Source: Typha latifolia (lineage: Eukaryota; Streptophyta; Magnoliopsida; Poales; Typhaceae). Taken from it: DNA of 64,000 nt. A model generated the notes under the pieces. It did no database searches, was not told the DNA's origin, and was given only the letters and a program-made list of their open reading frames with translations. A program made the position numbers and the translations under genes. Below are positions 22,201 through 34,200 of the stretch, piece by piece (the first letter of the stretch is position 1; each line of letters begins with the position of its first letter). The stretch covers positions 6,954,001 to 7,018,000 of the forward strand of contig CM034108.1 in assembly GCA_019914945.1 (NCBI GenBank). Direction: 5' to 3'.

Positions 22201-25200
22201 ATATTTTTTTATTTTTTTATTTTTTTATTTCGCCGTGTCCTATGCCGTGTTCGTGTCCTATATTTTCAAAATTTGCCATGTCACCGTGTCCATATCATGT
22301 CGTGTCCGTGTCCCATGTCCAAGTCCGTGTCTGTGCTTCATTGGTTGGACGGTATGACTTCTACTATTAATGATATATCATATTAGCATAGTTTATCAGA
22401 AGAAATTACCCTTGTAAGTTCTCGTGTAAATAGCTCAGAAACTTCAATAGTCATATCAGCAGGAACCACTTGAGGATCATCCCACTGGAGAAGGAAAATG
22501 TTAATCAGGAGGGAACAAACTACAATTGTCATACGTAGATGCATCAAAAGGAAGCCAACCTTATATTTGATCAATTCGCCGTCAGGATTGTCTGGTCGAT
22601 CCATCATCCCGACTCTTTTCAAAAGATTTGTAAGGCCTAATCTTGAATTTCTGGGGCTAATTACCATCTCTCTAGCAATCTGTTATATATTCACATATTA
22701 GCTAATGATATATGTTCATGTTAATATGTTTATCATTTAAAAGGAATTCCAATTGTCTCAGATGCTGATTCCTAGTGTGCAAGAAAATTGAAAAAGAAAG
22801 TTGTAAAAGCAGATTACTCAGTTTCCTAAATACTCCAACATAAGTAACAATTATATCAAAAGCACAAAAGTGTTAAATTTTATTAATAAGGGAAAAAACA
22901 TAATTTCTAAAACACTAATGCAGGTCCAATCCTCTTACATTATTCTCAAACTTTAAGCAAATGAGATTTGCTCTATTGGATAAGCGCGAAGAGTTGCAAG
23001 GTCTTTGAGGTCTTCCTCAGCAAACCTTAAGAGTTAAACTCTCCTCCTAGAACCCAACTTCCTTGACAGGAATTTCTGATGTTCCTAAGATTTTGCCAAA
23101 AGAAATTGTCCCCCAACTGACAAGGACCATACACTGCAGTAAAAAGCCACTTTCTGTCAACCCCCGATTAGTCTCTTATTTGCACTGACAATGAAACAGG
23201 TGCACCCTCTGATTGAGTTTTTTAGAACGTCTGCTATCCAAGCCAATAAGAAACTCACCTGCACTGTCTATTAAAGGCAACATAGCACATTTTATCAATT
23301 TTATTACCCCTTGATATAGATCTACACTTAAAAAGGTTTATCTTCCATAGAAAGTATACATTATATTAGTGAACTTTTTGGATAAGTTGGTTTTGCCTGA
23401 AACATCTTGCCCAAATTCTCAAAATTCCAAAAATTAAGAGCAAAATTGGGGTCAATCTACCATCATTTAGGTAGATCTACACTAATAAAATAGTATATCT
23501 TCCACAGATCAACCAATTTCATGCTGGCTCTATGAGAAATATACCTTAAATTAGTGTAACTTGAGATTGGTTTTGCCCCCAAATTTCTTGTTCAAAATTC
23601 CAAAATGCTAGAAAACTATAAAAAACTTAAGTATATCTACCATAATTGAAATAGATCTGCACCATAGATCTATGGAAATATCTCTTATATTAGTGTACTT
23701 ACGTAATGCTCTAATGTAATTTTATTGTTGTATGATATATTCTTAATTTGTATATCCCTAAACCCAAAAAATTGTTGCCATTTTAGTGGATGAGGAAAAA
23801 AACAATATATAGTAGATACAATTTAGTTAGTTTAGAGGTTCAACACATAGAAAGTAATGGGAAAAAATGGGTGTTATAGCAGTGCCAACCCGCTTATTCT
23901 CGTGTCAGCTGCCAACAACACACGTGTCGTGCCAATCAAGGTTCTGCACAGGAGGATGCCACTAACACAACAATCTTGGGTAACCTAGAAAATTTTGTTT
24001 AGCAAAATAACAGATAAAAATTAATTAAGAAAAAGTTTCTAGACTAGAGAGAAAAATAAGCTATGATCAAAATACAATACAATCATGGATCCTAAAATTA
24101 GCCAATCCGATCTGGACTCAAATCTAAAATGTAGTTTTGGCTGTATCAGTCGGATCAGCCCATCCGTCTCGGCGTATTGGTCGAATCTAAAATGTATTTA
24201 ACTTAGAAGACATTAACAACTGATGTCCTCAACTTGTCTTTTTTTTCGTATTTTTACCCTATATATCTCACATATACTCTCCTCTCATTTCATCGAACTC
24301 ATTTAGCAGTCAATTTGGTGAGCCAGGTGATTTTTTTTTCTTTCTCATTTCCTTTTTTCCCTTTTCTCACCCACTTTTTAACTCCTAGATCTCTCTTTAC
24401 TATTATTCTATAGCAATAATTATGAATATAAAAATTTATCAAATTCAAGTCGAAATTCATTATAGTTTCAACTTTTGACTTTTGAGTGAGTTTTTTCTTC
24501 AGTTTTTAGACTTCATATGTGAATAATTTTTATTTTCTTATTTTTATATTATTTAAAAAAATTCTGCATTTAAATAATATTTAAAATTTTATATAATTAA
24601 AAATAGTCTGATCAGATACCCGCGGCCGATGAACCAATACAGCCGATACGGCCGATATATATCATTTTACTAACGGCAAATCTCAATTCCGATATCGAGT
24701 TTTAGAACCTTGAACACAATAACTTCAAAGTGATAACTAATGATAGCTAGTTCAAATTTACACCTATAACTCTTATACTTCATGCAAGAAAAGGCAAATG
24801 TGACGTTTTACGAAAATTTCCTAAAAGCAACAAAGTTATACATACTCTAGTGATCTTCTTTAGGTCGTCTCTTCCTCCGTCAGTAATGTCATGGCCAAAG
24901 ATAATTCGTTCCGCACAACGTCCTCCATGTGCTACTACCATTTGCATTTTCATATATCCAAAAGTTGTGTAACCTTGATCTACCATATCTTCCCTAGGAT
25001 AAAATACAGAAATGGCTGTTTCCTGACCACATTTTGACAAATATGTCAGCAGGAGTTTCAACACATAAGCTTGATTAAGAAAAAGGAATCAGTAGAAGAT
25101 CCGAGTGTTCCCAGTAGAAAGCTTGTGGGAAGTATCTCAAACCACATACCTTGCCGCCAGGAAGTAGCTGAGAGAATGCATGCCAATCAAATCGAGGAAA

Positions 25201-28200
25201 TATATGAGCTAACAAGACATGACCAGCTTCATGCACAGCTAGTAATCTTCTCTTCTCCACAGAAACCTATCATATTGGATTTGTGTCAAACAAACCTTGA
25301 GTGATACGATAAAATTTCTTCAATAAAAGATAAAACTGTAGTAACATAACAACATACATTTGCTTCACATTTTTGTTGCTCTTCTTCAGTAAGCAATACA
25401 CCCATACCCTCTAACAATTGTTTATCTAGCACATCCATAATGTCTTGCTGGCTGATCACTGAATGCCCTTTCCTAACCTGAGTCAGGATGAATGAGTTAG
25501 ATTTCTAAATAGGGGAAGATCAATAAAGACAAAAGCACATATTTAATAGATGTATTTCTAGGGCAATCACAATTCATTGCTTAAGAAAACAGAAAAAAAT
25601 TCCACTCTTTCTTCATCTACCAAAATTTAAATTTGTAAGCACCAATATTGGAGTCCTTGAAGCAAACTTGATGTTACAGAATTTTGCATACCGATCAGCA
25701 CATATGTTAATACTCCAGTGAAAAGGATTGGATTATTATTGGAAACAGAAATACGCACCATGAAGTATCCATGTGTCACGATCTGAACTTGGCGAGGAAG
25801 GTGGAAGGGGCTTGGCAATGGTGGAATCAGTTTGAGGCCGTTACAGATTTTAGGCAAAAATTTGGAGTCGATTCTAGACGATCTAGTCGTTGGATGGACG
25901 TGAAATTTGGGTATGTTGTCACTCTCAAAGAGAGCTTTCCGTTGAACCCAAGATCGTGAGAATCAGACGGTTAGATAGTGAGATATTGATCAAAAAATGG
26001 ACACCGGTCAGATGATGGCAGACCAGCTCGAGGTGATCTCTAGTGTTCTTTGAGGATTTCATTGATGGAAGTAGTAGAACGAAGGTTTAGGGGAAAAATG
26101 AGGAGGAAGAAGGGAGAGATGGGGTTTAGTCCTCGAGGGGGGGGACGGGGCCCGAACTGACGAGGGAGGGAGGCGGCGCCTCGAATAGAGGAGAGGGGAT
26201 AAGAGAGAAAGGCGGTGAGAGAGCTAATTAGTAAAAGCTAAATTAGATAATTCTCCAATATCCCAATGTACGCTCATCACACTATTTAATGGTTACCCTA
26301 CACCCAAGTCAAGTGGGCCCATGACTAAGGAGCCCAATTACATAGTGCAAAATATAACATGGCTCCGCACAATAATGCGGACATCAGTGACATATTACAC
26401 AGGCGCATGTATCAACGCAGTTTCACTTTCAAGAAATTAGTCTTAAGTCAATTATTTTTAAGTCGATTAATTTTATTATGCATTTGTTATTTATGGTGTT
26501 TAGAGTTATATTTACTTTTTCACAATTATTTAGGGTGTTATTTGCTTATTGTCATTTTGTAAGGCTTATATATAAGCCAACTGTTTACTCAATTGAGATC
26601 AATAAAGAAATGAAATTCTTTTGAGATCTCCAACGTGAGTTTTGGATGTGAAACCCTCGTTAAGAATGGAGGTATGAAACCCCATTCTCTTTTTTTTTCA
26701 CCATCATTGTTTCTAAAATCCTAACGATCCAATCATTTCACATCATTTTGGTATCAGAGCAATGGTTTTTTGGGATTCAAATTTCCTCCAAACCATATTT
26801 TCTATCTCCTTCACCCATTAATTAACCCGTGCTACCCATCTTCCCCAACCTTTATCATTAGTTCCACAATGTATAGATAGCTCGCCTTCTAGGTTCTATG
26901 CCGCTCTACACTTCTCCTTCATTCGACACTTGCATCATGAATATCGGATCATTATCATATGAGATCACTGTTGTGGAGGAACGAGAAGAATCAGTTATCA
27001 TTCCGGAATTGTGAAGCAAGGTCCGACCCAACATAGCGTGTTCATTCTATGGTTTGAAAATTCGGATCGGGATTCGGATCAGAATTGGCCTCCCAAAAAA
27101 ACGATACATATCGGTTGCCTGAATTGACCTCCCAAAAAAATGATACGTATCGACCGAATCGGCCATATCGGTCGTTTAGATCGGATCGGACTTTTTAATT
27201 ATGTAAAATTCTAAATATTATTTAAAAATGCAGGAAAACTTCTAAAAATTTAGAAAAAAAGTTTACCAAAAATAAGAAAAACTATGGTGCAATAAAAATT
27301 GAAAAGAAGAGATTAGAAAGATAGTGGGTGGAAGAAACTCAAACAAAAGAAAGAAAAACCATGGTACAGTGAAGAACAAGAACAAGAACAAAGAAGGAAA
27401 GGGAGAGAGTGGAAGAAATTAAAAAATTTGAGAGAAAAATAAAGAAAAAAATTTAAAAATTATATCTTGCAGTTCGTCGGAGTTGGCTAGAGTTCGATAG
27501 TGATCGGCAGAGCTAGATCTCTCCGTAAGATAAATAATGATTATATGATAAGAAGAGAAAAAAAGAAAGGAAGAGTGAAAGAAAGAAATAGAGTAAGAGA
27601 GAGAGTGAGAAGAAAGAGTGAAAGAGAAAAAGAGAGGGAGAGAGTTCGGATCGAGCCTCGATTGGGATCGGGTTCGACAGATCCGACTAACCATGGTTCG
27701 TGCATCATCCAATAGTCTATCATGACTTAAATCAACCTTCTTCTTTGCCATAGGTGAGCAAAAGAAAAAAAATTCACATCCCAAAGAATTTTAAATTTCA
27801 AATTTGAAGAATTTCAATTTTTAATTTTTCAAAATTTTAAATTCTAGTTGCTTATCCTTTCCTTGAGATTTCAACAAATCTTCTTTTTTTCCTACCCTTC
27901 TCAACAAATCTTAACTATCCAAAAACTAACCAAGCCTATTTCAAAGTTCGAATTTAAAATTTTCCTGCCAAAATATCAAAATTCCCTTTCTTTTCTTTCT
28001 TACCATATCTACCAAAATTTTGAATTTTAACTTCCCCCAAAAATACCAAAATTCTCACTTTCACCACCTTAGCCTTAAGTCATCTTCAACCTCAACATAT
28101 CTAAACCTACCTTAATCCTAATCCAATTCCTTCCTTTACTAGACTCCCAATAGCCAGCAACTTCTCCATCGACGATGTCGCTGCTAGTAGTGCTCTCCAC

Positions 28201-31200
28201 TAATGCCGTCATTACCAGTAAGTCTCTCCACCGACGCTGACATCACTAGCCCCATTCTCCGTCACCGCCAATGCCATCTTCTCTTAACTCCGCCTCCTAT
28301 CATCACCTGCTTGTAGCCGCCAACCCCTATCCATCAATGTCGCATCCCCATCGACTTCTTCTATCGTCCCCATGATCGGTATCCTTTCTGAAACTAAGAA
28401 CAAGTCTTAACATCATAAAGATTTGGGTGTGGAACCCTAGCTTGAGGGTGAAGGTGTGAAACATATCCCTAAGCATGATGATATTTGACTTGACTAAGAA
28501 CGGTAAGAACCCAACAGGCTAGAGCAGTACGAGGAAAGTCTCAACTACTCGAAGTCACTAAGGACAAGTCTTATCATTAGAAAAACTTGGATGTGAAACC
28601 CTTGCTTAAGGGTGGAGGTGTGAAACCTATTCTTGAAACTGATGATATTTGACTTGATCAAAGTGACTTGGAGTGTCAGGAAATTGTTAGACTTGAGCAA
28701 TCTAAATGCTGCAGGGGACACACTCGACAAAGTCGAATTCTCTTCCACTCGGGGAGTATGATGCGAACATATTACACAGGCGCATGCACATGTATCAATA
28801 CAGTTCCTATTTCAGAAAATTAGTCTTAAGTCAATTATTTTTATTATACATTTGTTATTTATAGTGTTTAAGGTTATATTTGCTTTTTTCATAATTGTTT
28901 AGGATGTTATTTGCTTATTGTCATTTGTAAAGTCTATATATGAGCCAACTATTTACTCAATCGAGATCAATAAAGAAATAAAAAATTTTTGAGATCTCCA
29001 ATGTGAGTTTTAGATATGAAACCCTTGTTGAAAATGTAAGTGTAAAACTCCATTCTTTTTCTCTTTCTTTCACCATCATCGTTACTAAAATGCTAACGAT
29101 CCAAACATTTCACATCACTCAACCCAACCAAATATCTCATAACTCAACTCAGACTAATACAGAAAATAACAATGCAGGAAATAAAATAAAATGACTCAAT
29201 CTAACTAACTAGTCCCCTTCAAGTCAGGTCATAACGCCGTGACATAGAAACTAGGAAGCATCTCATCTTGCATGTTGAGCACCTAAAAGATGAAACTAGT
29301 TCTGGCCATTTAAAAAGATATAGAAGAATTCTGCACTTCACTCTTATGTTACTAACATACTGTCTACTCAAAGTAGAATGCCAACTAAATCTGCAGAAAC
29401 CTCCAGAGGCTTGAGCAGTTCAATAGATTCCCCACATGGCCATCTGTGTCCTGTGCTGACACAACAATCCTTGACATGATAGACATAACATTATACCATT
29501 TGAAGAAACTTGCAGTTCATGTCATTTGGATTAGATGAAAAATGACAAACAATCTTTCAAATTGATCACACAAGTGCCACTATCCTATAAAAAGACAAAT
29601 ATGTAACTTTTGGCATGCATATGCAACATATACGTACAAACTATATTCAATATGACAATGTAATAGTCATGTCGAAACTCAGACCTTCACCAACAATAGT
29701 ACCTAGCTTTTCCAGTATATATATTATAAACTGGACAGTCTGTCTCTATTATCTCAATGATATGTAAAAATTAAGTGTCTTCTTCTAACTCACCACATAA
29801 TGTTTTCATAACTAAAAGGACAACCTAAATAATATATTCCACATATTGAGCAAGTCTGCATTATTTGATGTACGACAAGTACTTTTTGCATATGTTTCAC
29901 AGATGTTTCTGTTGAAAATAGTTTCTTTGCTTTCAAGAAAGGTGGAATAGTGGTCCCTCTTTTGCTTGTTATCATGCTGACCACTCCTCGATGACGAAGA
30001 TCCATTTAGATCCTCTCCTGGAAAGTCCTAAGTACCAACATTTTTTCCTCACATTTGAAACATATCCTCAACAATAGAAGCCAATTAGCCATCACCATTT
30101 AAATGGAAAAACCATATTTGCTGTACAAAAATAATTAACTGCAGGAATCTTAGGTCGGCCATAGTTTAAAGTCTACAATTACCAGCCATTAAATCCTTGT
30201 CCTCCATGACTGAAATGAAACCCTACAACCAAGCAAAGAACCTTACACCTGTGCTCATTAAAAGCAGCCATGGTTTCATATCCATTATTTGTACAATTTG
30301 ATGTCCTAGAACATTTTTTTGTTGAACATATCCTGCCCTATATCCATCCTACATCAAGGAGCTCATGCATTGATCTGGGCCTAGAACATCTCCACCGTGG
30401 TTGAAGGCAAAAGGCAAGCAATAGCTCGCCAAGGCTCACATTTTTATTAAGAAACTGTTTATTAAGAAATCTAGAGGCTAAGAAGAATCATGAGCCAATG
30501 TTGACGAGCCTTAACAGCTGTAGAGCTCAAAGTTTACAGTTTACATGTATAGGTTTATGTATAAAACAAAGCTAATATGTTGTGACAAGCACCTGCAGTA
30601 CGTGAGCAATATGTTGTGAAAAGCACCCACGGTATGCGAGCAGCCACTGCACCACATAGCGCATAGGTAATATGCAAGCGCCAATGGGGTCTAGTGTTTT
30701 AGTATATAAAAAGATTATATTTAGTTAATATATATTATATAATTTGGTTAAATAAAATAATATATGTATAAATCTACTAAATGATATATCCACTGTCCGG
30801 AACAATATTATAACATTGTAGCATCATGTTTTTAATAAATATATAAAACTACAACATACAAATGGTAATTAATCAAGTAACAAAGAAGTAAAGAACACAC
30901 TAGCATCTAACATGATCTACCTAACCACCAAATGGCTACCTAAACAAGCATATGGCGGCCAAGCCACCTTAGCAATCCGGCAAAAACCGTGTATGCAGTC
31001 TAGCTGCCTAGCTAGGCCAGCCGCGTATGCCCTATGCTGGGCAGTCCATAGGCTGCCCCCGATAAGGTAACCGCCTAGATGCCTTTCAAAACACTTTTAA
31101 GCTATATGGTAGCATTTAATCATAATTCAGCATTGAATCCAAAAAAAAAGAATATTTGCTGCAAGTTATTTTGGGAAGTATCTTTATGCATGTAGTTTGT

Positions 31201-34200
31201 ATGTAGTTTACCCAGCATGGTAGGACAAAACTAAATAATGGACTTGAAAAGGAAGAGATGCTTCTTGCAAAATTTCATGAACGACAGAAAAGTGATGCTC
31301 ATTTATCTTCAGTGCTTGATCAAAAGGCAGTGGATCAAGGAATTAGGGTTTAATACTGATTGCTTCAAGTGGTAAAAGAGATGGACCAAAGTAAGCAAAA
31401 AAGGTCATTAGTTTTCAAAAAAATTCTACAATCAATTAACGTAAAAATATGATCATAATTGCACGAAGTTAGAAACTGCTACTTACAGCCATAATTGCAG
31501 ATTCATTGACAAGATTCCTGATATCAGCTCCAGAATAGCCAACAGTACGAAACACCAGCTGGTTTATATAAGATGATGTGAAAGATAAAATTGTAGGCAA
31601 CTAATACAACACTCCAGATAAATATAGCAGAACAAAAGAAAAAAAAATTGTATAACACATGAATTTTGAGGAATAAAATTTGAAATGAAAAGGTTCAGTA
31701 TCCATTCATATTCAATACATGTTGTTTAGTGCCAGACAGATGTATAGTTCATTGAAGTAAAATGTACGAGGTCTGTCACAGACTATTTTATTGACCATTT
31801 ATAGATAATTTTGATACAACAAATTATGTAATCGATGATACGGTTCAACCAGGCCAAGCCATGTCAGGGGCAAGGAGACATTTGGGTTCAGCACCCAAAG
31901 TCAAATCTAGAAAATGCAATAAAGACCCTGGACTTATTCTTTGTTTTTAGCTTTGCATTTGCTTATTTAAGTTATAATTCAGATTGGACCCTAGAGTCTA
32001 ATTAATTTCTGCACCTATTTGCTCATTAGGTTAGTCGGACCTGCGGTCATCAAGCTAGGCCAATTGGAGTCCAGTTAGGTAGCCACTATAAATACTTGTG
32101 GTCCACAACTAATAAACCTATCTTGGATTAATCAATTACTGAGATCATCTTCTTCCTCCCTTGTTCGACTAGACCAAGCTTAGCCGATCAAGCACCACCT
32201 AGGGCCCATTGCTGCCTACCGCTACGTCTGGCCAACGGCTCTCGACCTAGAGAGACAGCCCCTACTCCTTCCTTTCACTTTCTCTATAGATACGCCCTAC
32301 CTTCCACCGCCACCGCCTCCACCATCATTGCACCTCTACTAAGGCCGACCACCACCACCCTATCGGCCTCCATTACACCATTCACTCCAGTAGATTCATA
32401 CCTTTGCCCTCGATCTACCACCCTTTAAAATACCAAGACGTTATAACTGTCAAATCTTAAGATCTTCTGGTCTCAAGTATATGTGATAAACTTGATTTAC
32501 ACCACAAACATCGAAACTCAGATCCGAAGGTATATTCAAACTCTTCTCGATCTTGGAAAACGAAATATATCTTTAGATCGCTAGATGGGACGTGACCGTA
32601 CCGGTGGTATCAGAGCACGCCAACCTCAAACCACCATTTATGGCTAACACAAGGTCAATAGCTGCAAGAGGACCAAAGATCATGTGGGACCGGAGAAAGA
32701 CCTCTTCAATGAAACTCCAAGCCACGCTGGAGGAAGGTCGGAACCAACCTTGGTCATCCCAAGCTGGTCGAAACCATCATCAGTTGGACTAGACCAACCG
32801 AAGGCTAGTTCCATCCCCACTGACCTACTCCTCCTTCAAATGCTAGAGGAGATGTGTGCGGACCGTGAGGCAAGCACAAGAGGCAGCCCGAGCATCGCAA
32901 GAAAGAATGTTTGAACTCCTAGCTGAGGCGATTGCCGCCAAGTCCCCACGCCGGGAGCCTCCACTACTAAGCCCTCCACCAACGAGTACCCCAGCCAAGC
33001 ATTTAGGACCTGCACATGAATCTCTAATACCCACTCCTCTAGGGTCAAGGGTTGTAAAGGAGCTTCCGGAACACTTTTGTACCAGGACGGCAGGGAGACA
33101 TCCAAGTAGACGTCAAGTAGGCACTTTGACCAGCAACCTTGGATGGCACATTTTTCAGCATGCCATCTTGATGGAGAGGAAGCATAGAGAGCTGAAAAGC
33201 CAACACAAGGCACTATGGACTGGATAGGACAGCTGCTATTCGGCTCAGCCGACCGCAACGACGGGCGGTTTCTGCTGCAATACCAAGATCAGCAGCGGCT
33301 TTTCTAGGTCTGAGAGCTCCACTACGGCATTCAGCTGACATGAAAGATCATCCACCTATTGTCCGGACTCACACCTATGCAGGTGGAGGAGGAGCAATGG
33401 GCAAAGAGTGTTCACTTTTTATGTGACAAGCGCTTGACACCCGATCACTAGTATGCGAAGACGACGGGGAGTACAAGGAGGAGAGTGTTCAGGAGACTTA
33501 CGAGCAAATCATGGACCAGTACAAGGAGGACGTACGAGCGGAGTATCGTCACACACATACTCGGGGACCATTGTGATAGTCAAACATTACATAAAATTTT
33601 ATTTGGTCTCTTGGGGAATTTATGAATTAACTTCTGTAGTTCATATTACTTGGATTTAAAAAAAAGAAAAAAAAGGAGAAGGTCATCTTCTAATTGAAAT
33701 AATCTTGCTATATGATTCTAAATAATTAATTATCATGACAAAACTAAAAGAAATTCTAATATTTTTCAAGGATATTATGTTCTGCTAAACTAGATTTCTT
33801 GGTTAATGACTTGATTAGCACTAATGATCTTATTAGTGAGCTAATTGATTTGATGTTTATGAGAGTGAGTGTCTCATTAATTTAGAACTCTATTTGTATT
33901 AGTGTTTAATATTTTTAACAGAACTAAGTTGCTTAATTGGTATGTGGAATAATGAACACCTCATGCTATTTTGCTTAGAAGAGGATAAGAACACTTGGCA
34001 GACATCCAATCTTGAAATTTGCCAATAGTTAAGAAGAAAAAAAAGAGAGAAGGGAGAAAGGAGAAGAGAAAGAAAAGAAACAAACTCTCTTTTGAAATAT
34101 TTAGGAGCTAAGACTTCTTACTAGTAAAGGTATGCATTTCTATGTTCTCTTAATCTCAATATGTTGTTTTCAGTGATTAGTATAGGAAAAAAGAACTTGA

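Larger units (their letters stand above)
10222..22409 (-). other. FTSH12 intron 16 (12.2 kb)
   Basis: A GT-AG intron between exons 16 and 17. It is filled by the elements listed separately at 10482-10948, 11080-13924, 13925-14354, 15071-15720, 16185-19179 and 20104-22343. 14600-15070 and 19190-20095 show no feature I can name. Confidence 0.85.
26373..29117 (+). mobile_element. Small LTR retroelement (about 2.7 kb) nested in the solo LTR
   Basis: LTRs at 26373-26745 and 28759-29117 share 'atattacacaggcgcatg', 'agtcttaagtcaattattt', 'gagatcaataaagaaat' and 'catttcacatca'. The flanks CACAA and CTCAA match at four of five bases. A primer-binding site follows the left LTR. The interior has no recognisable gag or pol and is partly made of an inserted hAT-like MITE, so the element is non-autonomous. 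Confidence 0.85.
25774..29236. mobile_element. Solo LTR of the 16185-19179 family, interrupted by a nested retroelement
   Basis: The left part (25774 to about 26372) starts TGTCACGATCTGAACTTGG and matches the LTRs at 16185 and 18401. The right part (about 29118-29236) completes it with 'actagtccccttcaagtca' and GGTCATAACG. The flanks CCATG (25769-25773) and CCGTG (29237-29241) match at four of five bases. The gap between the two parts is an inserted LTR retroelement. It lies in FTSH12 intron 11. Confidence 0.8.

Noticed and set aside
25150..25477. Calling the gene an FTSHI (inactive) paralogue
   Set aside because: The HEXXH motif, the distal Asp and the overall exon text match FTSH12. The projected length of about 1,000 residues also fits FTSH12.
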